NCBI RefSeq assembly: GCF_004166885.1
Contig: NZ_RCYU01000001.1
Location: 838,933 to 902,932, forward strand
DNA: 64,000 bases
Direction of reading: 5' to 3'
Source: Streptococcus sp. bf_0095
Lineage (GTDB): Bacteria; Bacillota; Bacilli; Lactobacillales; Streptococcaceae
Shown here: positions 1 through 8,159 of the stretch, piece by piece
Layout: every line of letters starts with the position of its first letter
Position numbering within the stretch: position 1 is the stretch's first letter
Program-made: the position numbers and the translations under genes
The notes under the pieces: generated by a model
What the model saw: only the letters and a program-made list of their open reading frames with translations
Databases searched by the model: none
Told to the model about the DNA's origin: nothing

Positions 1-111
1 TATCAAATCTCCGAGAAAAACCAGCCGGGACTGACCATCCCAATGGGTCATCAGTTCCTCCAACATGCCTGCTTTTCCATGAATATCTCCCACTACGAAA
101 TAGCTTCCCAT
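1..111 (-). CDS. Metallophosphoesterase, partial (C-terminal part lies outside the window)
   Basis: Thirty-seven N-terminal residues are visible. They carry the first two metal-site motifs of the calcineurin-like phosphoesterase fold: GDIHG (D9, H11) and LGD (D35). The ATG follows a purine-rich AAAGGA site 6-7 bases upstream and starts 16 bases after the recN stop, so it is probably the last gene of the recN operon. Substrate cannot be judged from this fragment. The gene runs off the left edge of the window, so it is incomplete by position and not necessarily broken. Confidence 0.8.
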   Translation of the reverse strand, partial: MGSYFVVGDIHGKAGMLEELMTHWDGQSRLVFLGDLI

Positions 112-127
112 ATCGGTTCCTTTCTTC

Positions 128-1792
128 TTAGGTTGGCCGTTTTAGCAATTGCTCCGCCTGCAGGCGGGCTGCTTCTGTCACATCTTCACCAGCAAGCATC
201 TTGGCTACTTCTTCTACCCGCTCTTCATGACTGAGCAAGCGAACAGTCGAAACTGTTGAAAATTCATCACTCACCTTTTCGATAAAGAATTGGTAATCGG
301 CTACTGCAATTACCTGAGGCAAATGAGAGATGGCTAGCACCTGACCAAAACGTCCAATTTTATAGATCTTAGAAGCAATGGCTTGAGCGACCCGACCAGA
401 TACCCCTGTATCCACCTCGTCAAAGACGATACTGGTCTTGCCTTCTTTTCGAGAAAAGGCGGACTTGATGGCCAACATAAGACGGGACAATTCACCACCT
501 GAGGCTACTTTTACCAAAGGCTTAAAGTCCTCTCCAGGGTTGGTCGAAATATAAAATTCAACTGTTTCGTTTCCTTCCCGATTAAACTTAGATGGAGTAA
601 AACGCACTTGGAAACGGGCTTTTTCCATGTAGAGATCCGCCAATTCCTGCTGAATTTCTGCTTCCAGCTCTTGAGCTAAGGCATGGCGCCCTTGACTCAG
701 TTCCTTGGCCAAGGCAACCAGCTGGCCTTCCATAGACTTGAGTTCCTTCTCTAAGTCTTCAGAAGAGGTTCCAGCTCCTGTTAACAGGCTATATTCCTTA
801 CTGATTTGCTCCAAATAATCAAGGACATCTTTTACCTGACCGCCGTACTTACGCGTAATTGAGTGGATCAGGTCTAATCGAGCTTCTACCTGCATCAAAC
901 GGTTGCCGTCAAAGTCCAAGCCATCTACCAGATCCTCCAAGCGTTTGGTCAGATCTTCCAGAGTATAGTAGGTCTCAGCCATTTGATCAGACAAGATCTT
1001 GTAGTCCGGATCATACTCCTCGATGCTTTGCAGATCATTCATGGCCGATCGAACATTGCTAAGACTGGAGAAGTCTTCTGCATCCAGCATAGCGTAGGCA
1101 TTGCTTAGGGTATCCGCAATCATCTTATGATTGAGTAGGCGTTGCCGTTCCTGCTCTAACTGGACATCTTCATCCAGGGACAAGGCAGCTGCCTCGATTT
1201 CCGAAATTTGGTATTCCAGCATTTCGATTCGAGCTTGGTTTTCCTGGTTGTTTTTTTGGATCTGCAAGACCTGCTTGCGCAAGGACTTATAATTCTCAAA
1301 GGTCTCTCTGTAGGCCTTCTTGGTTGCAAAAAAAGCATCCTCCCCAAAGCTATCCAGCATAGCGATATGCAATGGAGCCCGCATCAGTTCTTCCTGATCG
1401 TGCTGACCATGAATATCTACCAAATGCTGACCAACGGCCTTGAGGACAGAGAGGTTGACCATCTGCCCATTGATCCGACTGACACTCCGGCCATTCTGGA
1501 AAATTTCTCTGCGAATAATCAACTCCTCTGCCCATTCTAAGCCCTGCTCCTCAAATAACTGCTGAAGAGCACGGTTTTCATCAATCGCAAAGAGGCCTTC
1601 AATCTCAGCCTTAGGAGCACCGTGGCGGATGACATCAGTCGTCGCCCGGCTCCCCAGCATCATATTCATAGCATCGATAATGATGGATTTTCCTGCACCA
1701 GTTTCACCGGTTAAAACCGTCATCCCCGTCTCAAAATTCAGAGCGATTTCTTCAATGATGGCAAAGTTTTTAATTGAAATTTCTAATAGCAT
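128..1792 (-). CDS. recN: DNA repair protein RecN
   Basis: RecN is an SMC-like cytoplasmic ATPase that acts at double-strand breaks during recombinational repair. The 554-residue length is usual for the family. Walker A GETGAGKS is at residues 29-36. The C-terminal half has the ABC signature region (VASGGELSRLMLA) and Walker B ending in FDEVDTG, split by a long coiled coil. It lies 7 bases after argR in an operon that starts at xseA. In streptococci recN is typically next to an ArgR-family gene, as here. Confidence 0.97.
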   Translation of the reverse strand: MLLEISIKNFAIIEEIALNFETGMTVLTGETGAGKSIIIDAMNMMLGSRATTDVIRHGAPKAEIEGLFAIDENRALQQLFEEQGLEWAEELIIRREIFQNGRSVSRINGQMVNLSVLKAVGQHLVDIHGQHDQEELMRAPLHIAMLDSFGEDAFFATKKAYRETFENYKSLRKQVLQIQKNNQENQARIEMLEYQISEIEAAALSLDEDVQLEQERQRLLNHKMIADTLSNAYAMLDAEDFSSLSNVRSAMNDLQSIEEYDPDYKILSDQMAETYYTLEDLTKRLEDLVDGLDFDGNRLMQVEARLDLIHSITRKYGGQVKDVLDYLEQISKEYSLLTGAGTSSEDLEKELKSMEGQLVALAKELSQGRHALAQELEAEIQQELADLYMEKARFQVRFTPSKFNREGNETVEFYISTNPGEDFKPLVKVASGGELSRLMLAIKSAFSRKEGKTSIVFDEVDTGVSGRVAQAIASKIYKIGRFGQVLAISHLPQVIAVADYQFFIEKVSDEFSTVSTVRLLSHEERVEEVAKMLAGEDVTEAARLQAEQLLKRPT

Positions 1793-1799
1793 CTCTCTC

Positions 1800-2231
1800 C
1801 TACCATTCCATCAATCGTTGTTCGATAAACTGTGCCTTTTCTTCCGAGCGGGCCACAATGAAAATACTATTGTCGTCTGAAATCATACTAAAGATGATGT
1901 CATCGAAATCTTCCTGTAGATGGCGCTTGACTAAATAGGCTGTCCCTGGGACAAGCTTGAGGGTCAGAAAACTCCCCATGCGTTCAAAAGATTGAAGATT
2001 ATTTTCTGCTAATTTTCCACTATGTTGGACACGTGGCAATTCATAGACATAGGCTGAACCTTTTAATGGCGTTTTAATAATGCCCAACTCTTTAATATCA
2101 CGGGAAACAGTCGCTTGTGTCGCAGAAATTCCCGCTTCCCTCAGATGTTCGACAATTGCATCCTGAGTGCCGACTTTATTTTCTCGGATAAAGCGTCGTA
2201 TTTTTTCTAATCGGTTTTGTTTACTATTCAT
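1800..2231 (-). CDS. Arginine repressor family regulator (ArgR/AhrC)
   Basis: A 143-residue protein with the N-terminal winged-helix DNA-binding domain of ArgR (residues 1-70, including the TQATVSRDIKELG recognition region) and the C-terminal oligomerisation and arginine-binding domain. Streptococci carry several paralogues; the copy beside recN is generally the AhrC-like one, which works with ArgR to repress arginine uptake and synthesis. That paralogue assignment rests on position only. The start overlaps the tlyA stop by 8 bases, which suggests translational coupling. Confidence 0.9.
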   Translation of the reverse strand: MNSKQNRLEKIRRFIRENKVGTQDAIVEHLREAGISATQATVSRDIKELGIIKTPLKGSAYVYELPRVQHSGKLAENNLQSFERMGSFLTLKLVPGTAYLVKRHLQEDFDDIIFSMISDDNSIFIVARSEEKAQFIEQRLMEW

Positions 2232-3039
2232 GTTTAAAATCAGTGTGGGCTTTGTCGACGACAGCTACAAACTCTTGCTGATCGAGACGATTTTGCCCGG
2301 TATTTTTTTCTAAATAAAGTAAAAATTCAATATTGCCATGGCCCCCTTGAATCGGAGAATAATCCACTCCCAAGACGGAGAAGCCATGTTCTATCGCAAA
2401 GCCTTGAACCTGTTCCAAGACGGACAGATGGACCTTGGCATCCTTGATAATCCCATTTTTTCCAATCTGCTCCCGACCAGCTTCAAACTGGGGTTTGACT
2501 AGAGCGACCACCTGGCCTCCTTCTTGCAAAATCCCATGAAGAGCAGGCAAGATAAGGTTGAGGGAAATAAAACTAACATCAATACTAGCAAAACTTGGTC
2601 TTTGCTCAAAATCTTCAGACGTCGCATAACGAAAGTTGAACTGCTCCATCGAGATGACACGAGGATCCTGACGGAGTTTCCAAGCCAACTGATTGGTCCC
2701 TACATCCACTGCATAGACCAAGGCAGCTCCATTTTGGAGCATGACATCCGTAAAGCCCCCTGTTGAGGCACCAATATCTAGCGTGATCTTGTCCTGCAAG
2801 TCAATCTCAAAAAGGGCCAAGGCCTTTTCTAACTTGAGACCACCGCGACTGACATATTTGAGTTTTTCACCCTTGAGTTTTAATTCAGTCGCTTCATCAA
2901 TTTTTTCACCTGGTTTATCGAAGCGCTCGCCATTATGGACCGCAACGACCAAACCAGCCATCACACCGCGTTTGGCCTGCTCCCGGGTTTCAAATAGTCC
3001 CTGCTTGTAGGCCAGTACGTCAACTCTTTCCTTGACCAT
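2224..3039 (-). CDS. tlyA: TlyA family rRNA 2'-O-methyltransferase (haemolysin A-like)
   Basis: A 271-residue protein with an N-terminal S4 RNA-binding domain (about residues 3-65) and a FtsJ/RrmJ-type SAM methyltransferase domain (DIGASTGGFTDVML, about 88-101). TlyA proteins methylate ribose of cytidines in 16S and 23S rRNA; the old haemolysin name persists in annotations. Its first 20 bases overlap the end of ispA, and its end overlaps argR, so the genes are translationally linked. Confidence 0.93.
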   Translation of the reverse strand: MVKERVDVLAYKQGLFETREQAKRGVMAGLVVAVHNGERFDKPGEKIDEATELKLKGEKLKYVSRGGLKLEKALALFEIDLQDKITLDIGASTGGFTDVMLQNGAALVYAVDVGTNQLAWKLRQDPRVISMEQFNFRYATSEDFEQRPSFASIDVSFISLNLILPALHGILQEGGQVVALVKPQFEAGREQIGKNGIIKDAKVHLSVLEQVQGFAIEHGFSVLGVDYSPIQGGHGNIEFLLYLEKNTGQNRLDQQEFVAVVDKAHTDFKHE

Positions 3040-3907
3040 GAATTCTCAGTCTTTCTATTATGTTCTTGATTCCAGTCCCTTCGAAGGAAACTTGATTAGA
3101 AATGCGATCGAGCAAGTCCTCACAGGCATCCAACTCTCGATCCAAATAAGCCTGAGCTCCATCTAGACCAAGTAGCGCAGGATAGGTCGACTTTTCTGCC
3201 TGCAGGTCCTTCTGAGGGGTTTTTCCTAAAGAGGCAAAATCGGCTGTCACATCCAAAATATCATCCCGAATCTGAAAGGCCAAGCCTAAATGGAGGCCAA
3301 TTTCCTCTAAGAGAGTCGCAACAGCTGGCTCAAGCTCTAAGAGGATCCCCGTAGCTTGGAAAGGATATGCTAGCAGTCGTCCCGTCTTATTGGCATGGAT
3401 GACTTGCAACTGGTCCAAGTTCAGGCTCGCTCCTTCCCCTTCCATATCCAAGACTTGGCCTGCCACCATCCCAGCTGTCCCTGAAGCATCCGATAATAAG
3501 GCAATCAGTTGCACCCGAATAGAAGCTGGAAGGTCCGCTTCTGCCACACAGCCAAAGGCATCCAAGAAAAGCGAGTCTCCTGCTAAGATGGCTAGGTCTT
3601 CCCCAAATTTTTTGTGGTTGGTCAATTGACCACGACGGTAATCATCATTATCCATCGCTGGCAGATCATCATGAATCAAGCTTCCTGTATGAATCATTTC
3701 AAGAGCGGCTGCCACCTGAAAATGAGCCTCAAGGATTGGAGCATGAAAGGCCTCCAGCAACTCCAATAAGAGCAAAGGACGAATCCGTTTGCCCCCTGCA
3801 TGGACTGAATAAAGGATGGATTCTACCAAGCGGGGAGCGATTTGTTTGGCCTCATAGAAGCCTTCAATCGCTTTTTCAACCCCTTGCAGTTTTTCTTCTA
3901 GAATCAT
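3020..3907 (-). CDS. ispA: Farnesyl/geranyl diphosphate synthase
   Basis: A 295-residue trans-isoprenyl diphosphate synthase. Both Asp-rich metal motifs are present: first DDLPAMD (residues 80-86) and second DDILD. It condenses isopentenyl diphosphate with allylic diphosphates, supplying undecaprenyl phosphate synthesis for the wall. The overlap with xseB is 4 bases. The neighbours xseAB, tlyA and argR form the conserved Firmicute order for this gene. Confidence 0.95.
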   Translation of the reverse strand: MILEEKLQGVEKAIEGFYEAKQIAPRLVESILYSVHAGGKRIRPLLLLELLEAFHAPILEAHFQVAAALEMIHTGSLIHDDLPAMDNDDYRRGQLTNHKKFGEDLAILAGDSLFLDAFGCVAEADLPASIRVQLIALLSDASGTAGMVAGQVLDMEGEGASLNLDQLQVIHANKTGRLLAYPFQATGILLELEPAVATLLEEIGLHLGLAFQIRDDILDVTADFASLGKTPQKDLQAEKSTYPALLGLDGAQAYLDRELDACEDLLDRISNQVSFEGTGIKNIIERLRIHGQGKS

Positions 3908-4116
3908 ACCAGTTCCGTTTCTGAACCATCTGCTTGCATCACCTTGACCAAGGTCTTTTCAGCCTGATCTAGCGTTTCTTGCAACTCTTTTGATAGCTTC
4001 ATTCCTTTCTGAAACTCTGAGATGGCCTCTTCGAGGGGCACTTGCCCACTTTCCAATTTTTGGACAATAGCTTCCAAATCAGCTAAATTTTCTTCAAATT
4101 TCTTTTCTTTCGACAT
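3904..4116 (-). CDS. xseB: Exodeoxyribonuclease VII small subunit
   Basis: Seventy residues, mostly helical, with the family core [18 protein letters not shown] followed by a second helix. It assembles several copies around one XseA to make the ATP-independent single-strand exonuclease VII. Its start overlaps the xseA end by 23 bases. Confidence 0.95.
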   Translation of the reverse strand: MSKEKKFEENLADLEAIVQKLESGQVPLEEAISEFQKGMKLSKELQETLDQAEKTLVKVMQADGSETELV

Positions 4117-5434
4117 GCTTTACCTCTACTTCTACTTGCCCATCCCGCATGACTAGCGTCAAGGCATCCTTTTCTTTGATTGTATCTACACTATCCAGAA
4201 CATGATCTCCAACCTGCACCAAGGCGTAGCCTCTAGCCACGATGCGACTGGTATCTAACATCAAGAGAGCCTCTGATAGGCGCTTGGCATCTGCTGCTTT
4301 TGTCTGGTAGAGCTCCTTGATTTTCAAGGTCATCAATCGCTCCATTTGGAGAATCTGGTCTCGATAGCGCTCAAGTTGATGCTGGGGCGCTTGAGAAGCC
4401 AATCGATGGCGGAGTTCTTGTAACTGGTGGCTATTTCTGGTAACTGACTCTGACACAGCCTGTTTCAGTCGCAACTGAATCTGATCTATTTTTTGCAGAT
4501 AAGAATCATACAGCCGCTCTGGTTGACGGAAGATGACCGATTGGCTTAGTTTTTGCAGTCGCTCCCGATTATATACTAGGCGGTTGCGCATAGCAGTTGC
4601 CATCCGCCCTTCCTGCTTCTGCAAATGATTGAGTAGGTCCAACTTGGTCACAGGCGTCGCTAGCTCAGCCGCAGCTGTAGGAGTGGCTGCCCGCCGATCT
4701 GCTACAAAGTCTGCCAGAGTGGTGTCTGTCTCATGTCCCACACTGGAAATAATGGGAATTCTAGACTCAAAAATAGCCCGCACAACTGGCTCTTCATTAA
4801 AGGCCCATAGGTCCTCGATGGACCCACCACCACGACCGATGATCAAGACATCTAGGTCCATCCGAGCATTGGCCTTCTGGATATTGGCAACAATTTCTTG
4901 AGCTGCCCCCTCTCCTTGTACCTTGGTTGGAAAAAGGAGAATCTCCACGCCAGGAAAACGCCGAGTGACAGTCGTAATAATATCGCGAATAACAGCCCCA
5001 CTCTGACTGGTAATGACCCCAATTTTATTGGAGAACTGGGGAATGGCCTGTTTGAACTTCTCTTGAAAGAGACCTTCTTCCTGAAGTTTCTTTTTCAACT
5101 GCTCGAACTGAATGGCTAAAGCGCCCACACCATCTGGCTCCGCCTTTTCGATGACAATGGAATAACTACCACTTGGCTCATAAAGTTGGATTCGACCAAT
5201 AACATTGATCTTCATGCCTTCTTCTAGCTCAAAACCAAAACTCTTATAGATCCCCGCCCAAACAGTCGCCTGAATCACAGCCTTTTCATCCTTTAGAGAG
5301 AAATACTGATGGTTTGGGCGCTTACGGAAGTTAGAAACTTGGCCCGTCAAATAGACCCGCTCCAAATAGGGGTCCTTATCAAATTTTAACTTGAGGTATT
5401 TGGTCAGACTGGATACCGATAAATACTCTGACAT
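4094..5434 (-). CDS. xseA: Exodeoxyribonuclease VII large subunit
   Basis: A 446-residue catalytic subunit of exonuclease VII. It has an N-terminal OB-fold (residues about 5-105), the conserved catalytic core ([37 protein letters not shown]) and a long C-terminal coiled coil that binds XseB. It degrades single-stranded DNA in both directions into oligonucleotides. It is the first gene of the operon that runs to recN and the phosphoesterase; a promoter is seen 34 bases upstream. Confidence 0.96.
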   Translation of the reverse strand: MSEYLSVSSLTKYLKLKFDKDPYLERVYLTGQVSNFRKRPNHQYFSLKDEKAVIQATVWAGIYKSFGFELEEGMKINVIGRIQLYEPSGSYSIVIEKAEPDGVGALAIQFEQLKKKLQEEGLFQEKFKQAIPQFSNKIGVITSQSGAVIRDIITTVTRRFPGVEILLFPTKVQGEGAAQEIVANIQKANARMDLDVLIIGRGGGSIEDLWAFNEEPVVRAIFESRIPIISSVGHETDTTLADFVADRRAATPTAAAELATPVTKLDLLNHLQKQEGRMATAMRNRLVYNRERLQKLSQSVIFRQPERLYDSYLQKIDQIQLRLKQAVSESVTRNSHQLQELRHRLASQAPQHQLERYRDQILQMERLMTLKIKELYQTKAADAKRLSEALLMLDTSRIVARGYALVQVGDHVLDSVDTIKEKDALTLVMRDGQVEVEVKHVERKEI

Positions 5435-5467
5435 GGTTCCCCTTTCATACGGAAAATTCTAGTATAA

Positions 5468-5476
5468 ATTATACCA
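5468..5476 (-). promoter_or_regulatory. Extended -10 promoter of the xseA-recN operon
   Basis: Read on the minus strand: TGG followed by TATAAT, an extended -10 element ending 34 bases before the xseA ATG, with an AGGGG ribosome site between. No good -35 is seen at 16-18 bases, which is common with the TGn extension. Confidence 0.7.
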
Positions 5477-5509
5477 AAAATAAGCGGAAAAAGCTGATTC
5501 TACCTACGG

Positions 5510-5540
5510 AAAAAGCCCCAGATTTCATGATCTGAAGCTC
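5510..5540 (-). terminator. Intrinsic terminator of nnrD
   Basis: On the minus strand AGCTTCAGAT pairs with ATCTGGGGCT (two G-U pairs) around a 6-base loop and is followed by a run of T. It lies 19 bases after the nnrD stop and before the xseA promoter. Confidence 0.8.
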
Positions 5541-5558
5541 CTATTCTATCGACTTTTC

Positions 5559-6401
5559 CTATTGGCTAATTTTTTTCATCCATTTGGGAATTTCTTTACT
5601 AATCGCTGTCGGCAAAACCACGTAGACTTCCTCGCTCAAGTCTTCAGAAATAGCCGAATGAAGGTGAGTAGCCACCACCACGCGCTCATAGAGTCCAACC
5701 TGTGGAAATTGGCCTGCAAATCCTGCAATCATGCCTGCCAAGGTATCGCCCATACCTCCAGTTGCCTGGTAAGGTCCCCCAACTGTTAGTTGGTAATAGT
5801 CTGGTTGTCCTTGTTGCCAAATCTTGGTCTGAGGTCCCTTTTGAACTAAGATAGATCCTTCTGGAAGTTTTCCCACAGCCATTTGTGTCCTATCTTCTCC
5901 TTGTTCCCCAATTGCTAGACCTGACATCGCCTCCCATTCTTTCTGATGAGGAGTAAAAACCAACTGAGCTTGAGGAAGAGGCAACGCTAAGCGAGTATAG
6001 ATACTAATTGCTCCGCCATCTAGAATCAACACTTGGTGAGACTGAACCCTGTCAAAAACTAACTGTACAAGGTGTGTCCCTAGATCATTGTCCTTGAGGC
6101 CTGGCCCCAATAAAATAACGCCTGCTTTTGCGATTTGATCAGCCAATAATTCTTGGTCAGTCACAGCAAATGCCATGGCTTCGGGTAGCTGACTATGGAG
6201 TGCATAGATGTTCTCCTGATCTGTCGCAACCGTTACCAGACCCGCTCCACTCTCCACAGCTGCCAAAGCAGACATCATAATCGCTCCCCCATATGGGTAG
6301 GTTCCTCCAATCAAGAGAAGACGACCATAGTCACCCTTGTAGGAGTCTGACTGACGACTAACAATAACTTGTTGCAGCAATGTTTGGTCAACTCTTAACA
6401 T
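5559..6401 (-). CDS. nnrD: ADP-dependent NAD(P)H-hydrate dehydratase
   Basis: A 280-residue protein matching the YjeF C-terminal (ribokinase-like) domain. It repairs NADHX and NADPHX, the damaged hydrated forms of the cofactors, using ADP. Visible family motifs are GRLLLIGGTYPYGGA near residue 27, LLGPGLKDND, and the nucleotide-site loop GGMGDTLAGMIAG near 214-226. There is no fused epimerase domain. It stands alone with its own promoter and terminator between folD and xseA. Confidence 0.9.
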   Translation of the reverse strand: MLRVDQTLLQQVIVSRQSDSYKGDYGRLLLIGGTYPYGGAIMMSALAAVESGAGLVTVATDQENIYALHSQLPEAMAFAVTDQELLADQIAKAGVILLGPGLKDNDLGTHLVQLVFDRVQSHQVLILDGGAISIYTRLALPLPQAQLVFTPHQKEWEAMSGLAIGEQGEDRTQMAVGKLPEGSILVQKGPQTKIWQQGQPDYYQLTVGGPYQATGGMGDTLAGMIAGFAGQFPQVGLYERVVVATHLHSAISEDLSEEVYVVLPTAISKEIPKWMKKISQ

Positions 6402-6424
6402 AAGCTTTCCTTCTTTCTTCCTCT

Positions 6425-6433
6425 ATTTTATCA
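6425..6433 (-). promoter_or_regulatory. Extended -10 promoter of nnrD
   Basis: On the minus strand TGA followed by TAAAAT, about 23 bases before the nnrD ATG, with an AGAAGGAAAG ribosome site between. The same TGATAAAAT string precedes the gene at 7930. Confidence 0.55.
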
Positions 6434-6443
6434 CGTTTAGACT

Positions 6444-6474
6444 AAAAAAAGGCAGGAAAGTAAGTTCCAACCTT
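6444..6474 (-). terminator. Probable intrinsic terminator of folD
   Basis: On the minus strand AGGTTGGAA pairs imperfectly with TTCCTGCCT (one mismatch, one wobble), followed by seven T. It lies about 60 bases after the folD stop. Confidence 0.6.
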
Positions 6475-6534
6475 CAAAATTTTTTCTAATCTGTCTATCG
6501 CTCCAAACACTGTCCCGACTTCATCCAAGCTGGT

Positions 6535-7389
6535 TTATTTTTTCAAAGCCCGAACAGCTGCTTCATAGGTCTGAGTCATAAGCATGGTAATGGTCATAGG
6601 ACCCACTCCACCAGGAACAGGCGTAATATGGCTAGCAAGTGGTGCCACGGTATCGTAGTCGACATCTCCACAGAGCTTCCCATTTTCATCGCGATTCATA
6701 CCAACATCAATGACGACAGCTCCCTCTTTGACAAAGTCAGCTGTGACAAATTTGGCACGGCCGATAGCCACCACCAGGATATCTGCCTTTCTTGCAATCT
6801 TTGCTAGATGATGGGTCCGTGAATGGGTCAAGGTTACCGTAGCATTCTTAGCTAATAGAAGCTGGGCCATGGGTTTTCCAACAATATTGGAGCGACCAAT
6901 AACGACTGCACTTTTTCCCTCAACATCGATATCGTATTCCCGGAACATTTCCATAATCCCCGCAGGAGTTGAGGGAACCATGACTGGATTTCCCGCCCAA
7001 AGATGGCCCATATTAAGGGGGTGGAAGCCGTCGACATCCTTATTGGGATCAATGGCTAGCAAGACAGCCTCATCGTCGATATGTGCTGGTAGAGGCAACT
7101 GGACCAAAATTCCATGCCAGAGCGGTTCCTGATTGTAGCGGTCAATAAGTGCCAAGAGTTCCTCTTGTGTAGTAGCCTCTGGTAAGCGGACCACCTCGCT
7201 ACGAAAACCAGCAGCAAGAGCAGAGCGTTCTTTATTTCGTACGTAGACCTGACTAGCTGGGTTTTCTCCCACTAAAATCACAACTAAACCAGGTACCTCC
7301 CCTGTTTCCTCTTTTAAACGTGCTGTCTTTTCAGCTAATTCTCCCTGTAATTTTACTGCCAAGGCCTTCCCATCAATCACATGTGTCAT
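6535..7389 (-). CDS. folD: Methylenetetrahydrofolate dehydrogenase/cyclohydrolase
   Basis: A 284-residue bifunctional enzyme of one-carbon metabolism that interconverts methylene-, methenyl- and formyl-tetrahydrofolate with NADP. Seen motifs are YVRNKERSA (with the catalytic Lys), [27 protein letters not shown] and [11 protein letters not shown] longer frame starts 21 bases upstream at a TTG, but the ATG at 7389 has an AAAAGAG site 6 bases ahead, gives the family's usual length, and the TTG would sit almost on the transcription start (TATAAT nearby). I therefore chose the ATG. Confidence 0.96.
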   Translation of the reverse strand: MTHVIDGKALAVKLQGELAEKTARLKEETGEVPGLVVILVGENPASQVYVRNKERSALAAGFRSEVVRLPEATTQEELLALIDRYNQEPLWHGILVQLPLPAHIDDEAVLLAIDPNKDVDGFHPLNMGHLWAGNPVMVPSTPAGIMEMFREYDIDVEGKSAVVIGRSNIVGKPMAQLLLAKNATVTLTHSRTHHLAKIARKADILVVAIGRAKFVTADFVKEGAVVIDVGMNRDENGKLCGDVDYDTVAPLASHITPVPGGVGPMTITMLMTQTYEAAVRALKK

Positions 7390-7510
7390 CTCAATCTCTT
7401 TTCTATTCAATATCTTCTCTATTATATCAGATTTGTGAACCTGCTCCTAACACTTCTTGATTAGACAAGGTTATAGGAAGAAACTATAACAGTTTTATTC
7501 CAACAAAAAA

Positions 7511-7686
7511 GAGAGTGGGACAGAAATCGGTCATTCGTTAGAATTCGATTTCGTCGTCCCACCTCCGCACAGTTGAGTAGGGCTATAAAAGCTGATGAAA
7601 TTAGCGTAGTAGAGCCCACTCAACCACTGCGTCTTGCTCGACAATCCAAAGACAATTTAGAGGCTAGGACTTTTGTCCCAGCCTCT
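7511..7686 (-). repeat. Structured ~180-bp intergenic repeat, copy A
   Basis: One of four near-identical elements in this window (others near 10438, 12047 and 34655); this copy is inverted relative to the others. It folds as three hairpins in a row: GTGGGAC/GTCCCAC with inner GAAATCG/CGATTTC, GTTGAGT/ACTCAAC enclosing a small GCTGAT/ATTAGC hairpin, and GAGGCTAGGAC/GTCCCAGCCTC. The last one lies next to the 3' end of the minus-strand gene at 7700 and can serve as its terminator. No coding potential is seen. It occupies most of the 310-base gap between folD and the next gene. Confidence 0.9.
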
Positions 7687-7699
7687 TGATTGATACTTC

Positions 7700-7930
7700 T
7701 TAGTACAACAATTCGTAGATTTCCATTGCGATTAAGTCAATGCTATCGAATGTATAGGTCTCACGAGCTTCTACATCACGAAGAGTAAATACTGATCCAT
7801 TTTCTTCATCATAGTTGTAAGCTACTTCAGCAACTACAACCCCTTCACGTTCAAAATTACGTTTTAAGTTTCCACCGTCTTTCGTCATCGCTTCCAAACG
7901 GCTGATAATTCGTACCAAATGTGATTCCAT
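7700..7930 (-). CDS. DUF1797 family small protein (YkuJ-like)
   Basis: A 76-residue acidic protein resembling Bacillus YkuJ (DUF1797): helix at residues 1-25, beta-rich middle, and a conserved C-terminal FDSIDLIAMEIYELLY. The function is not known. It is divergent from clpE, with its own extended -10 promoter, and ends at repeat copy A, whose terminal hairpin probably ends the transcript. Confidence 0.85.
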   Translation of the reverse strand: MESHLVRIISRLEAMTKDGGNLKRNFEREGVVVAEVAYNYDEENGSVFTLRDVEARETYTFDSIDLIAMEIYELLY

Positions 7931-7971
7931 TTTGATTCTCCTATTTACTTTCTACTCTCCTATTTTATCAT

Positions 7972-7980
7972 AAAAGAAGG
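7972..7980 (-). promoter_or_regulatory. Extended -10 promoter of the DUF1797 gene
   Basis: On the minus strand TGA followed by TAAAAT, about 41 bases before the ATG, with AGGAG ribosome site close to the start. Confidence 0.55.
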
Positions 7981-8059
7981 AGGAAATTCCAATAAAAATC
8001 AACTTTTCCGCTTTTTTCCTCTTTATTCCATGCCTAAAACCGAACTCCATACTAAATTC

Positions 8060-8087
8060 TTGCAAACTTTTAGAATACTGTTATAAT
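8060..8087 (+). promoter_or_regulatory. Promoter of clpE
   Basis: TTGCAA at 8060-8065, a 16-base spacer, and TATAAT at 8082-8087 preceded by TGT (extended -10). Transcription would start near 8094, just ahead of the CtsR-like site. Confidence 0.75.
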
Positions 8088-8100
8088 GAAACTATAAAAG

Positions 8101-8117
8101 TTTGACTATTTCTGACC
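8101..8117 (+). promoter_or_regulatory. CtsR-like operator of clpE
   Basis: TTTGACT, three bases, TCTGACC. The CtsR consensus read in this orientation is TTTGACC-NNN-TTTGACC, so each heptad has one mismatch. It lies just downstream of the -10, where a bound repressor would block transcription. clp genes of low-GC Gram-positives are classical CtsR targets. Confidence 0.75.
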
Positions 8118-8159
8118 AATAGTTTCTACACTTTTTACCCTAGAGAAAGAGGTAAGAGA

